Of a stretch of 44,546 nucleotides of DNA, positions 25,057-33,963 are shown in pieces. How positions within the stretch are numbered: position 1 is the stretch's first letter; each line of letters starts with the position of its first letter. The notes under the pieces were generated by a model. That model saw nothing but the letters and a program-made list of their open reading frames with translations. It was not told the DNA's origin and did no database searches. The stretch comes from Verrucomicrobiaceae bacterium (GTDB lineage Bacteria > Verrucomicrobiota > Verrucomicrobiia > Verrucomicrobiales > Verrucomicrobiaceae): assembly GCA_016795465.1 (NCBI GenBank), contig JAEUHK010000100.1:1-44546 (forward strand), in the 5' to 3' direction. Made by a program: the position numbers and the translations under genes.

Positions 25057-25383
25057 TCAGTCGAGGAAGGAGCAGATGTACTCGCAGATGCCGGAGGCCA
25101 CGGAGATGTTGAAACCGCTGTTGGCGGGCACGTCGAAGTATTGCCCGGCGGTGTAGGACGTCTTCGTGTCGGAGCCGTCGAGTTTCACGACGCAGTCACC
25201 GGCCACGATCTCCATGCGCTCGGCCTTCGCGGTGCCGAAGTGGAAGTCACCGGCATAAATCAGGCCGAGGGTCTTCTTGCTGCCATCCGGGAAGAGGATG
25301 GTGTGGCTGGTGACTTTGCCGTCGAAATAGACGTTCGCCTTGGCGACGGCGGTGACTCCGGGGAATTCAGCAGGGATGGGCAT
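25057..25383 (-). CDS. ppnP: Pyrimidine/purine nucleoside phosphorylase PpnP
   Basis: A protein of 108 aa, start at MPIPAEFPGVTAV. It is a one-domain cupin matching PpnP (YaiE/DUF1255) over its full length: KANVYFDGKVTSHTILFPDG, KKTLGLIYAGDFHFGTAKAE, MEIVAGDCVVKLDG, YTAGQYFDVPANSGFNI, ICEYICSFLD. It catalyses phosphorolysis of nucleosides to base and ribose-1-phosphate in the cytoplasm. It stands alone and is divergent from the MFS gene at 25484. Confidence 0.92.
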   Translation of the reverse strand: MPIPAEFPGVTAVAKANVYFDGKVTSHTILFPDGSKKTLGLIYAGDFHFGTAKAERMEIVAGDCVVKLDGSDTKTSYTAGQYFDVPANSGFNISVASGICEYICSFLD

Positions 25384-25483
25384 AGGGGCGCGAGGAATAG
25401 GCGATGAAGGCGGGCACGGCAAGCGGAGAGGAAGATTGACGCCGTGGTGCGAAACATGACAGCATGCCCGTTTCCCTCCTCTC

Positions 25484-26764
25484 ATGGACTCCAGCCTCCG
25501 TCCCTCCCGCACCCGTCATGGCGTGATCCTTTTCGCCGTGATGCTCGGCATCATTCATTACATCGACCGCGTGTGCATCTCGAAGGCGCGGCCCTTCATC
25601 CAGGAGGATCTGAAGCTCGATGACACGCAGATGGGCTATGTGTTCTCCGCGTTCACGCTGGCGTATGCCTTGTTTGAGATTCCTGGCGGCTGGCTCGGGG
25701 ACAAATGGGGACCGCGGCGGGTGCTGCTGCGCATCGTGATGTTCTGGAGCTTCTTCACCGCGGCCACCGGCTATGCGTGGAACCAGATGTCGATGATGGT
25801 GTGCCGCTTTCTCTTCGGCGCGGGCGAGGCTGGTGGCTTCCCAAACATCGCGAAGATGTTCAGCGTGTGGCTGCCGCAGCGTGAGCATGACATGGCACAG
25901 GGCATCACCTGGCTGGCCGCACGCTGGGGCGGTGCCTTCACGCCCCTGCTCGTCGTGTGGGTGCTGGGCATGGTGAGCTGGCGCACGACCTTTGTGATCT
26001 TCGCCTTCCTCGGCGTGATCTGGGCGGTGTTTTTCGCGATGTGGTTTCGGGACAACCCGAAGGACAACCCGAAGGTGAACGCCGCGGAGCTGGAGCTGCT
26101 CGCCGATGCGCAGAAGAACCTCAGCGGAGGTCACGCCAAGATCCCGTGGGGCCGCCTGCTGGCCACTCGATCCGTTTTGCTGCTGTGGCTGTATTACTTC
26201 TGCCTCAGCTATGTGTGGTACTTCTACATCACGTGGCTGCCGAAGTTCATGGAGGCCAAGGACGGCCTTGGCATGGACATGACGGCCACCTCCACGTCGA
26301 TCTTGAACGGGCTGCCGCTGTTCTTTGGCGGTATCGGCTGCTTTGTGGGTGGTGTGCTGGCAAAAAGACTCGCCTCTAAACACGGCCGCATCAGCGTGGC
26401 GCGGCGCACCGTGGGCGTGCTTGGCCTGTTGGCCTCCGGTTTGATGATCGTCGTGGCCGTGCAGATGAAGAATCCAGTGCTCGCGATGCTCTCGCTCGGC
26501 GTGTCGGGTTTCTTCAATGATCTCTCAATGCCGGGAGCCTGGGGTGCATGCATGGACATCGGCGGCAAGCTCGCGGGCTCGGTCTCCGGCAGCATGAACA
26601 TGATCGGAAACCTCGGCGGCGCTCTATGCGGCGTGGCGGTGCCATGGCTGATGAAGTCGATGGGCTTCGGCTGGCATGGCGTGTTGTATGTCGCCGCGGC
26701 CACCTATGCCGTCTCCGCGCTTTGCTGGGCCTTCATCAACTCCGATGACCGCCTGCATGATTGA
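25484..26764 (+). CDS. MFS transporter, anion:cation symporter (ACS) type
   Basis: A protein of 426 aa with twelve predicted helices. The first contains GIIHYIDRVCISKARPFIQ, and the TM2 loop is IPGGWLGDKWGPRRVL, both typical of the ACS group (glucarate, galactonate, hexuronate and phthalate carriers). TM4 begins CRFLFGAGEAGGFPNIAK, also ACS-like. Likely substrates are organic anions such as sugar acids released during polysaccharide degradation (inference). It ends 6 bp from the convergent TPR gene. Confidence 0.85.
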   Translation: MDSSLRPSRTRHGVILFAVMLGIIHYIDRVCISKARPFIQEDLKLDDTQMGYVFSAFTLAYALFEIPGGWLGDKWGPRRVLLRIVMFWSFFTAATGYAWNQMSMMVCRFLFGAGEAGGFPNIAKMFSVWLPQREHDMAQGITWLAARWGGAFTPLLVVWVLGMVSWRTTFVIFAFLGVIWAVFFAMWFRDNPKDNPKVNAAELELLADAQKNLSGGHAKIPWGRLLATRSVLLLWLYYFCLSYVWYFYITWLPKFMEAKDGLGMDMTATSTSILNGLPLFFGGIGCFVGGVLAKRLASKHGRISVARRTVGVLGLLASGLMIVVAVQMKNPVLAMLSLGVSGFFNDLSMPGAWGACMDIGGKLAGSVSGSMNMIGNLGGALCGVAVPWLMKSMGFGWHGVLYVAAATYAVSALCWAFINSDDRLHD

Positions 26765-26770
26765 TGCGGC

Positions 26771-28525
26771 TCACTTCTTCTCGGTGTCGCCGATGCCTTT
26801 CCACTGCTTGAGCGTCTTTTCGATGCGCTCGCGAATCTTTGGAAAGGGCGTTTTGAGGGCGTGGGCACGTTCGAGGTAGTCGAGAGCCTTCGCGGCATCG
26901 CCGAGCTGTTTGTGAGCGAGGGCGATGTGTTCGAGAATTTCAGCGTCTTCGCTCTGAATCTCCGGCATGAGCTTTTCAGCGCGTTGGAACTCTGCCAGCG
27001 CCTTCGCGAACTCGCCCTTTTTGTAGTGCAGCCAGCCAAGGCTATCGATGTAGGCCGGATTGTCGGGTGAGAGTTCGTTGGCCTTCGCGATGAGCTCGCC
27101 GGCCTTGTCGAGGTTCTTGCCCTGCTCGAGCCACATGTAGCCGAGGAAGTTCATCGTGTTGGCGGCGGCCTCGGATTTTTCGCGTGGCGTCAGCGTGATG
27201 GACTTCTCCAGCATGCGGGAGGCATCGTCGTAGCGACCCAGATGCTCCAACGTGCTGCCGTATTGGTAGTAGAAGGTGTGATCGAGCAGCTCGGACTGCG
27301 AGGCGGCGGCGAGCTGCTCGGCATCGGCAAAGTGCTTCGCGGCTTTTTCATGCTGGTCGCGGGCGCGGCAGGCGAGGGCGAGCTGGAAGTGCGTAATCGG
27401 CTGCTCGGGGAAAATCTTCACCGCACGCTCTCCGACGAGCTGCATGCGGTCAAATTGACGCGTCTGCCAGAGCAGCGAGCCGAGAAAGAGGTAGTCGTTC
27501 ACCTCGCCGGAGCCTTGTTGGATCGCGCCTTCGAGCGGCGCGATGGCTTTGTCCGGCTTGTCCCGCTTTTCATACTCGCGGGCCAGCACGCGGAGATGGT
27601 CGATCTCGTCTGGAGACTGCTTCGTGATGGCTTCGAGCATGGCGAGCGACTTCTCGGCCTCGCCGGCGGCCTCATACATGCGGAAGAGCACCTTGCGGGC
27701 TTGCAGGCTGTTGTGGTCTTTGACGAGCTTTTCACAAATCTCGCGGCTGCGGGTGAGCTCGTTTGTGAGCAGGTAGTGCTGCGCTACCTCCATCTGGATG
27801 TCTTCTGCGTTCGCTGGCGTCACAAAGGCCAGCGCCTTGTCAAAAAAGGGGGCCACTTTGGCGAGGTGCTGGGTGCGCTGCTCGATCTGGCCGAGCGGCC
27901 ACACGCGTTCGGCGGTGGTGGCGAGATCGAGCCAGAAGCGTGGATCGGTGCTCGCCTGCTTCGCCGCCTGCTCCATGACGGCGATGGCGGCATCCCGCTT
28001 GTTTTGCGTGAGGTGATGCATCACCGCCGCCTCGTAAACCGCGGCGTGACGGGGAAATTTCTCCAAGGCGGTGCTCACGGCCTTAGCGGCACGGTCATCT
28101 TTTTCAAAGACATCCTCCGGCGGGTAGGTGCTGGCAAAGCGGGCCAGATTCAGCAGCGGCTCGGGACTGCCCGGATTGGCCTGGATGGCCTCATCGAGGA
28201 TTTTGAGAGCGGCTTCGCGTCCCTCAAACTGCAAGGCGATGCCGGCTGTGTGACTGGCGAGTTCCGCGTTGGTGGGATCCGCCTTGAAGACGGCCCGGTA
28301 ATGCTCCAGCGCCTGCCGGAGTTTCCCCGCCGTCTCAAATTGCAGTGCGGCGCTGTAATGCGCCATGGCATCTGCGTTCGCCGCGCCACGTGGCGTGAGG
28401 AGCAGGTCCGATTTCGGCGGCGGCAGCCTTCCGAGGGACATATCCGCATCGGAGGCCGCGTGAAGCGTCAAAACCGTCAGACTGGTCAGACATGTCAGAC
28501 CAGTCCGACGAAGAAATGCACCCAT
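26771..28525 (-). CDS. Secreted or periplasmic TPR-repeat protein
   Basis: A protein of 584 aa from ATG 28525, which gives a signal peptide (MGAFLRRTGLTCLTSLTVLT, then LHAAS). ATG 28597 would add 24 residues and spoil it. About 10-12 tetratricopeptide repeats follow: for example AMAHYSAALQFETAGKLRQA, AALKILDEAIQANPGSPEPL, DYLFLGSLLWQTRQFDRMQ, PAYIDSLGWLHYKKGEFAKA. Such proteins scaffold complexes; the partner is unknown. The hydrophobic core of the signal peptide (LTCLTSLTVLT) is encoded by the dispersed GTCTGAC repeat at 28475-28512. The gene is downstream of hisG and the small basic-protein gene. Confidence 0.85.
   Translation of the reverse strand: MGAFLRRTGLTCLTSLTVLTLHAASDADMSLGRLPPPKSDLLLTPRGAANADAMAHYSAALQFETAGKLRQALEHYRAVFKADPTNAELASHTAGIALQFEGREAALKILDEAIQANPGSPEPLLNLARFASTYPPEDVFEKDDRAAKAVSTALEKFPRHAAVYEAAVMHHLTQNKRDAAIAVMEQAAKQASTDPRFWLDLATTAERVWPLGQIEQRTQHLAKVAPFFDKALAFVTPANAEDIQMEVAQHYLLTNELTRSREICEKLVKDHNSLQARKVLFRMYEAAGEAEKSLAMLEAITKQSPDEIDHLRVLAREYEKRDKPDKAIAPLEGAIQQGSGEVNDYLFLGSLLWQTRQFDRMQLVGERAVKIFPEQPITHFQLALACRARDQHEKAAKHFADAEQLAAASQSELLDHTFYYQYGSTLEHLGRYDDASRMLEKSITLTPREKSEAAANTMNFLGYMWLEQGKNLDKAGELIAKANELSPDNPAYIDSLGWLHYKKGEFAKALAEFQRAEKLMPEIQSEDAEILEHIALAHKQLGDAAKALDYLERAHALKTPFPKIRERIEKTLKQWKGIGDTEKK
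28475..28512. repeat. GTC(C/A)GAC dispersed repeat, copy 2, within the TPR signal peptide
   Basis: Plus strand reads CGTCAGACTGGTCAGACATG then TCAGACCAGTCCGACGAAG. It is about 80% identical in the same order to 17652-17688. Here it is coding (minus strand), giving the Thr/Leu/Ser-rich hydrophobic core of the leader peptide. Confidence 0.65.
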
Positions 28526-28614
28526 TTCCCGCTTGGCGGGAGCATAGGGTTTCACAGTGACTCGAATCTCTCGAATCACTCGTCGGGGGCTGATCATGCC
28601 GCGGAGGCTAGCTT

Positions 28615-28719
28615 TTACGACTTGTAGCGCAAACGCTTCTTGTGGCGGTTCGCACGCATGCGCTTCTTGCGCTTGTGCTTGTTGATCTTCGTTTTTCTCC
28701 GCTTTTTGAGCGATCCCAT
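28615..28719 (-). CDS. Small basic ribosomal-type protein (AURKAIP1/COX24 domain, bS22-like)
   Basis: A protein of 34 aa: begins MGSLKKRRKTKINKHKRKKR and ends ...RLRYKS. More than half the residues are Lys or Arg. The MGS-x-x-KKRR start followed by K(I/M)NKHKRKKR and RANRHKK is the signature of the short bacterial AURKAIP1/COX24-domain proteins, related to mitochondrial mS38 and the mycobacterial small-subunit protein bS22. It probably binds the 30S subunit. A good ribosome-binding site (AGGAGA, 9 nt before ATG) supports translation. It lies 39 bp after hisG and 89 bp before the TPR gene. Confidence 0.85.
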   Translation of the reverse strand: MGSLKKRRKTKINKHKRKKRMRANRHKKRLRYKS

Positions 28720-28758
28720 GGTCGGTGTTCTCCTTGTGGTTTTGGCTTGGTCCCAGTG

Positions 28759-29643
28759 TTAGTGGACGATTTTGTTGAGGGGGTATTCTACAATACCCTC
28801 GGCACCCAGCGACTTCAGCCGCGGGATGATGAGGCGCACAGTCGCCTCTGAAATGACAGTTTCCACGGCCACCCAGTCGCATCCGGCGAGCTGGGAAACG
28901 GTGGGCGAGCGCTGCGAGGGCAGCGCGGCGACGACTTCCGCCACCTTCGCGGCGGGGACGTTCATCTTGAGGCCCACCTTGTCGCGGGCTTCGAGAGCGC
29001 CTTTGAGCAGCATGACGATGGTCTCCATCTTCTCACGCTTCCAGGCGTCCTTCGCGGCGGCCCGGCTGCTCACAAATTGAGGATAGCTCTCCATGAGGGT
29101 GTCCACGATGCGCAGCTTGTTCGCTCGCAACGAGGAGCCAGTCTCCGTGATGTCCACAATGGCATCGACGAGTTCCGGCACCTTCACCTCCGTGGCACCC
29201 CAGCTAAATTCGACCTCGGCCTTCACGCCGTGGCTCTCCAAGTAGCGCTGCGTGAGGCCGACAGCCTCCGTGGCGATGCGCTTGCCCTGCAAATCCTTCA
29301 CACTCTGGATGGGGGAATCATCCGGCACCACGAGCACCCAGCGGGTAGGCTTCGAGGTGGCCTTCGAGTAGCGCAAATCGGTGATCACCTCCACATCGGC
29401 ACCGTTTTCGGCGATCCAATCCCGCCCGGTGATGCCGCAATCGAGGAAGCCATGGTCCACGTAACGACCAATTTCCTGGGCGCGGAGCAGGCGGAGCTCC
29501 AGCTCGTCATCGTCCACGGTGGGGCGGTAGGAGCGGCTGGAGACGACCACATTGAATCCCGCCCGCTTGAAAAGCTCGAGCGTTGGCTCCTGCAGGCTGC
29601 CTTTGGGCAGGCCGAGACGGAGGGTATTTTTCGATTCAGACAT
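28759..29643 (-). CDS. hisG: ATP phosphoribosyltransferase, long form
   Basis: A protein of 294 aa. N-terminal LGLPKGSLQEPTLELFKRAG and the core DCGITGRDWIAENG are the HisG catalytic domain. DAIVDITETGSSLRANKLRI contains the PRPP-binding segment. The C-terminal ~75 aa (PSQRSPTVSQLAGCDWVAVE and following) are the ACT-like regulatory domain of the long form, so it is expected to be feedback-inhibited by histidine and not to need HisZ. It catalyses the first step of histidine synthesis: ATP + PRPP to phosphoribosyl-ATP. No other his gene is in the window. Confidence 0.95.
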   Translation of the reverse strand: MSESKNTLRLGLPKGSLQEPTLELFKRAGFNVVVSSRSYRPTVDDDELELRLLRAQEIGRYVDHGFLDCGITGRDWIAENGADVEVITDLRYSKATSKPTRWVLVVPDDSPIQSVKDLQGKRIATEAVGLTQRYLESHGVKAEVEFSWGATEVKVPELVDAIVDITETGSSLRANKLRIVDTLMESYPQFVSSRAAAKDAWKREKMETIVMLLKGALEARDKVGLKMNVPAAKVAEVVAALPSQRSPTVSQLAGCDWVAVETVISEATVRLIIPRLKSLGAEGIVEYPLNKIVH

Positions 29644-29717
29644 GTGGGGTTCCGGGGAAAGGGGGGCGGAGATTAACGGCTTTTCCCCGGCTGGCGAGGG
29701 TTTTTTCAGGCCCGTTT

Positions 29718-29741
29718 GCCTCTCAAAGTGCCACGAGAGGC
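29718..29741. terminator. Possible terminator hairpin after the GHL10 gene
   Basis: A perfect 7-bp stem GCCTCTC/GAGAGGC with a 10-nt loop lies directly after the stop codon of the minus-strand GHL10 gene. There is no good T-run on that strand, so Rho-independent termination is only possible. The rest of the gap to hisG (29644-29717) shows nothing coding. Confidence 0.4.
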
Positions 29742-29742
29742 C

Positions 29743-31233
29743 TTATTTCACGACCACGCCCGCTTCACCCGCCTCCCAGCCGAGGCCGCAGGGGCGGATG
29801 GCGACGGCGGTGGCTCCGGCGGGCCATTCGGCGCTGCGCTGGTCTTTAAAGAAGGATTTCCACGTCACCCAGCGGCCACCGATCTGCGCCTGGAGCACCC
29901 ACCAGCGGGTGTGGGACATCCAGCGTTCGTCGGCGTGCTTCCACTCGACGTGCAGCTTGCCCTCCGGCTGTGTTTTGCCGACCAGCGGCGCCGGCAGCGC
30001 CACCTGGCTCAGCCATGGCGACGAAGGCGGAATGGCATGCGTGGTGTAGGCACGCTCCATCGTGTAGGTGGCGATCTTGCCGGTGTTTTTGTGCAAAGCG
30101 CCAAAGTTCCAGTGGAAGTGCCCGGGTGTCATTTTGAGGCCGCGCTCACGCAGCACGCTTACTTGGCGCAGGATCTCGCCGGCGACGCGATCCGTGCCGA
30201 TGTTCGAGGTGTTCATGCCGGGCCAGATGTGACGACCCTGCGTGTTTTGTTCGAGCCACCAGTCGTAGTAGGTGATGAAGCCGAGCTTTGGCCTGTCGAT
30301 CGTCCAGTAGAGCTGCGGCGTGAAATAATCGACCCAACCGCTTTGCAGCCACTTCTTCGAGTCCGCGCCGAGGTCCTCATACGGATCGAGACCGCCGCCG
30401 GTGCCCTCGGGATGGTTTGGCCGCCACAGGCCAAAGGGGCTGATGCCGAACTTCACATGCCGTTTGATGCCTTTGATGCCTTCGTAAATGGCCTGCACGG
30501 TCTGATCGACATTTTGACGTCGCCAGGCGGTGAGCTCCAAAGGACCGCCGGAGGCCTTGTAGCGGGCGTAAGTGTTCGAATCGGGAAACTCGACCTTCTT
30601 TTTGTCCGGCCCCATGATCGGGTAAGGATAGAAATAATCGTCGATGTGAATGCCATCCACATCGTAGCGCCGCGTGACATCCAGCATCACCGCGATGGCC
30701 TGCTGGCGCACCTCGGGCACGCCGGGGTCCATCCACCAGTCGATGTTATATTTCATCGTCCACTCCGGATGCTTGCGGCGGATGTGATCCGCACTCGGCG
30801 CATGCTTTTCACCGGCGAGAGCCCGATAAGGATTGAACCACGCATGCAGTTCCATGCCGCGTTTGTGCGCTTCATTGACGGCGAACTCCAGCGGGTCCCA
30901 GCCCGGTGATCTTCCCATCTCGCCCGTCAAAAACGGCGACCACGGTTCCAGCGTCGAGGCATACATCGCATCGCCCGCGGGCCGCACCTGGAAGATAAGC
31001 GCATTCAGCCGCAGCTTCGCCGCGGAGTCGATGAGCGTGAGAAGCTGCTCCTTCTGCTTCGCCACCGGCAGACCGGGCTCGCTAGGCCAGTTGATGTTCC
31101 GCACCGTGGCGATCCACGAACCGCGAAGCTCGCGAGCAGGAGGTGGAACAGCGTTTTGAGCGGACAAAGCTCCCGCGAAGCCCAAAAGGCCTGCCGCGAG
31201 CATGCAGGTGGATCGTTGGAGTATCTCGCTCAT
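29743..31233 (-). CDS. GHL10 (DUF187) family glycosyl hydrolase-like protein
   Basis: A protein of 496 aa with a leader at about residues 1-25 (CMLAAGLLGFAGALSAQ). The core TIM barrel begins ELRGSWIATVRNINWPSEPG, followed by LNALIFQVRPAGDAMYAS, MELHAWFNPYRA, YDVDGIHIDDYFYPYP and VKFGISPFGLWRP, the standard block order of the family-10 (YngK-like) hydrolases. The Asp pair in HIDDYF is a candidate active site. The family acts on extracellular glycans or cell-wall material. The start overlaps the PQQ-propeller stop by 4 bp (ATGA), so it is the last gene of a sulfatase-propeller-GHL10 operon. A C-terminal ~100 aa beta-rich extension follows the barrel. Confidence 0.9.
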   Translation of the reverse strand: MSEILQRSTCMLAAGLLGFAGALSAQNAVPPPARELRGSWIATVRNINWPSEPGLPVAKQKEQLLTLIDSAAKLRLNALIFQVRPAGDAMYASTLEPWSPFLTGEMGRSPGWDPLEFAVNEAHKRGMELHAWFNPYRALAGEKHAPSADHIRRKHPEWTMKYNIDWWMDPGVPEVRQQAIAVMLDVTRRYDVDGIHIDDYFYPYPIMGPDKKKVEFPDSNTYARYKASGGPLELTAWRRQNVDQTVQAIYEGIKGIKRHVKFGISPFGLWRPNHPEGTGGGLDPYEDLGADSKKWLQSGWVDYFTPQLYWTIDRPKLGFITYYDWWLEQNTQGRHIWPGMNTSNIGTDRVAGEILRQVSVLRERGLKMTPGHFHWNFGALHKNTGKIATYTMERAYTTHAIPPSSPWLSQVALPAPLVGKTQPEGKLHVEWKHADERWMSHTRWWVLQAQIGGRWVTWKSFFKDQRSAEWPAGATAVAIRPCGLGWEAGEAGVVVK

Positions 31234-32528
31234 TTCTCGATGCGATACAGTGCCTTGTCCGTGCGGATGAAAAGTGCCTCACCATCCGTGGACGGGCTGG
31301 CCATGATGGAACCATCGAGCGTGTTTTGCGAGAGCAGTTGGAAGGTGCGACCCGCTTTGACGAGGCTCACCACGCCTTCGCGACTGCCGATGAGAATCTT
31401 GTCACCGACCAAAATCGGGCTGGAGCTGAATTTGCCGCCCAAACGCTCGCGATACACCGCCTCGCCGGTCTGCGTGTCCACGGCGCTGAGGATGCCGCCA
31501 TCATCGACATAATAGAGCAGGCCGTCGTGCAGCAGCGGCGAGCACATCTTCGGCGCGTTCTTGTTGTTCTCCCACGCGATTTCCGGCGTGGTGGCTCCGT
31601 GATGCTTCAAGGCCATGACCTTCGATTTGCCGTAAGCCGTGCTGAAGTAGATCATCTTGTCATCCGCCACCGGCAGCGCCGACATCGAGAAGCCCAGCTC
31701 GCCGTAGTGAATCTTCCACAACTCCTTCCCGGTGAGAGGGTCGTAGCCGTAAATGTTGTTCGCCGCAGGACTTACGACCACGGGAATGTCGCCGCTTTGA
31801 ATCACGATGGGCGTGCCATAGGCCTTCTGTTGCTGTGGACGAGGGTCCATCTCGCCGCTGCGCATGGTCTTCCAAGCCACCTTGCCGGTCTCCGTATCGA
31901 ACGCGGCGATGAACTGCGCATCGCTGCCATCAAAGTGAGCGATGAGCCGGTTCTTCCACAGCACGGCGGTCGAGCCGGGGCCGTTCTCGTGCATGACATG
32001 CAGCTCCTCGTTTTTCCACAGCACCTTCTGCGTCGCCGTGTCAAGACACACGGTGCCGAACGAACCAAAGTGCGCATACAAACGGCCACCCGCGAGCACC
32101 GGTGTGGGCGAGGCGTAGCTGTTGAGCTGATGCGCCCACTGCGGCTCCTTCACGTTCAGCAATTCAATGTCGTGCAGCAGCTTCCCGCTCTTCCGCTCCA
32201 CCGCCAGCAAACGCAGGCTCACGGAGGCCAGCACGACGAGCGGCTGATCTCCCGTGTTCGATTTGAGCCGACGCTCGGCCTCTTCTTTTGTCGCGACTTT
32301 CTCCACCGCCGTCGTCATCCAGATGACATCACCCGAGATCAGCGGCGTCGAATGCCCGCGACCTGGCAGCTCGGTCTTCCACGTCACATTGCTTGTCTCG
32401 CTAAACGTCTCCGGCAGCTTCGAGATGACCGCCACGCCTTGCCCGGAAGGCCCACGCCACTGCGGCCAGTCGGCGGCGACCACATTCAAACAACAAACGG
32501 AAAGACAAAGAAGAGTGCGGGAGATCAT
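31230..32528 (-). CDS. Secreted PQQ-like beta-propeller protein
   Basis: A protein of 432 aa from ATG 32528 (an in-frame GTG three codons upstream exists). The signal peptide is MISRTLLCLSVCCLNVVAAD. WPQWRGPSGQGV is the usual N-terminal motif of PVC PQQ-propeller proteins. Repeated blades carry W-x-x-E/D and G-x-x-x-W patterns (VLWKNEELHV, TETGKVAWKTM, PLTGKELWKIHYG, TQTGEAVYRERLG). It may bind a quinone cofactor or serve as a structural propeller; a true PQQ dehydrogenase is not established. It lies 33 bp after the sulfatase and overlaps GHL10, hence co-transcribed. Confidence 0.88.
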   Translation of the reverse strand: MISRTLLCLSVCCLNVVAADWPQWRGPSGQGVAVISKLPETFSETSNVTWKTELPGRGHSTPLISGDVIWMTTAVEKVATKEEAERRLKSNTGDQPLVVLASVSLRLLAVERKSGKLLHDIELLNVKEPQWAHQLNSYASPTPVLAGGRLYAHFGSFGTVCLDTATQKVLWKNEELHVMHENGPGSTAVLWKNRLIAHFDGSDAQFIAAFDTETGKVAWKTMRSGEMDPRPQQQKAYGTPIVIQSGDIPVVVSPAANNIYGYDPLTGKELWKIHYGELGFSMSALPVADDKMIYFSTAYGKSKVMALKHHGATTPEIAWENNKNAPKMCSPLLHDGLLYYVDDGGILSAVDTQTGEAVYRERLGGKFSSSPILVGDKILIGSREGVVSLVKAGRTFQLLSQNTLDGSIMASPSTDGEALFIRTDKALYRIEK

Positions 32529-32561
32529 GCGTGGCACTCAACGCATCAAAGCAGGAGCGTT

Positions 32562-33929
32562 TCACGGCTTTTTCTGCGTCACCTTCGGGTCCTCATTCGG
32601 CGTGCCGGGCCAGAGTGGGGCGATGTTTTTGGTGTTCCAGGCTTCCCAAGCCTTCGAAAGCTCGGCGACGAGCTCGGGATGCTCGGCGGCGAGATTTTTG
32701 GATTCGCTGATGTCGGCGTCCAAATCGAAGAGTTGCCAGCCGGACTGTGTTTTGGCCTCGAAGTCGCGGAAATCGACGAGTTTCCATTTTCCGCGGCGAA
32801 TCGCCTTTTGCGGGCCAAATCGCCAGGCGAGCGATTCGTGCGGTGCGTCGGCTTTTTCGCCTTTGAGGTGCGGGAGCAGGTTTACGCCTTCGATTCCTTC
32901 GGGCGCTTTTGTGCCAGCCACACTCGCCGCGGTCGGCAGCACGTCGAGGGCGCTCACGGGCTGGTCATAGACTTTTCCGGCGGGCAGTTGGCCGGTCCAA
33001 CTCACGAAAAACGGCACGCGGATGCCGCCTTCGAGTGTCTGGCCTTTGTCGCCGCGCAGAGGTGTGTTGATGCCGGTGTTCGTGGCAAAGAAGGGGCGCT
33101 TTCCGCTGCCGCCGTTGTCGCTGAAGAAGAACACGAGCGTGTTCGGGTGCTTCGCTTTGAGTTCCGCCATCAGGCGGCCGATGGCGTCATCGAGTCCGAG
33201 CAGCAGCGAAAGGTAACCGCGCCGCGCGGGGTTCTTTACCTCGGCTGGGAGGCGGCTTTGATGCTTCTCCACGATCTCCAGCGGCGTGTGGACGGCGTTG
33301 TAGGCCAGGTAGAGGAACCACGGCTTCTGCGCGTTGCGATTTATGAAGCCGATCGCCTCATCGGTGAACAAATCGGTCGTGTAGCCATCGAGTCGCTGCA
33401 CCTCGCGGCCGCGATAGATGAGGTCGTGCGAGTGTGCGGTGCCGAATTTCGGCTCGGCGTCCTTGTGCAGCAGGAAATTGTGCCCGCCGACGAGGAAGCC
33501 GAAGTAGTCGTCAAAGCCGCGCGACTGCGGATGATGCGCCTCATCAAAGCCCTGATGCCATTTGCCAACCAAAGCCGTCGCGTAGCCCGCATCGTGCATC
33601 ACATTCGCGATCGTGCGCTGATCCAGCGGCAGACCGAGCTTCGCCTCGTCGCCCCAATGCGGATTGAACTCATGCCCGAACCGCGTCGCCGCCTTCCCCG
33701 TCAAAAAGCCGGCCCGTGACGGACTGCAATACGGCGCGGAGACATACCCGCTCGTGCACCGCACGCCCGATGCCGCCAGCGCATCAATATTCGGTGTCGG
33801 CACCTCTTTCCCGCCATGCACGCCGATGTCCGCGTAGCCGAGGTCGTCCGCGATGATCACGAGCACGTTCGGCTGCGTCGCAGCCGAGAGCGAAGAGCAG
33901 AGGGCGAAGAGGAAGAAGAGGCGTTTCAT
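32562..33929 (-). CDS. Secreted sulfatase (formylglycine type), operon head
   Basis: A protein of 455 aa; start at MKRLFFLFALCSSLSAA (signal peptide). Metal-binding IIADDLGYADIGVHGG and signature CSPSRAGFLTG (C68, the formylglycine precursor) are present, with GKWHQGF, YNAVHTPLE and FFSDNGGSGKRP of the active site. It matches the arylsulfatase A-like/N-acetylgalactosamine-sulfatase group. It is first in an operon with the PQQ propeller and GHL10. A 33-nt motif (33964-33996) shared with two other genes lies 34 nt before its ATG. The two sulfatases in the window are not close copies. Confidence 0.93.
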   Translation of the reverse strand: MKRLFFLFALCSSLSAATQPNVLVIIADDLGYADIGVHGGKEVPTPNIDALAASGVRCTSGYVSAPYCSPSRAGFLTGKAATRFGHEFNPHWGDEAKLGLPLDQRTIANVMHDAGYATALVGKWHQGFDEAHHPQSRGFDDYFGFLVGGHNFLLHKDAEPKFGTAHSHDLIYRGREVQRLDGYTTDLFTDEAIGFINRNAQKPWFLYLAYNAVHTPLEIVEKHQSRLPAEVKNPARRGYLSLLLGLDDAIGRLMAELKAKHPNTLVFFFSDNGGSGKRPFFATNTGINTPLRGDKGQTLEGGIRVPFFVSWTGQLPAGKVYDQPVSALDVLPTAASVAGTKAPEGIEGVNLLPHLKGEKADAPHESLAWRFGPQKAIRRGKWKLVDFRDFEAKTQSGWQLFDLDADISESKNLAAEHPELVAELSKAWEAWNTKNIAPLWPGTPNEDPKVTQKKP

Positions 33930-33963
33930 GGTGTGAGATGGGAAACGACGGCGCAGAGCCATT

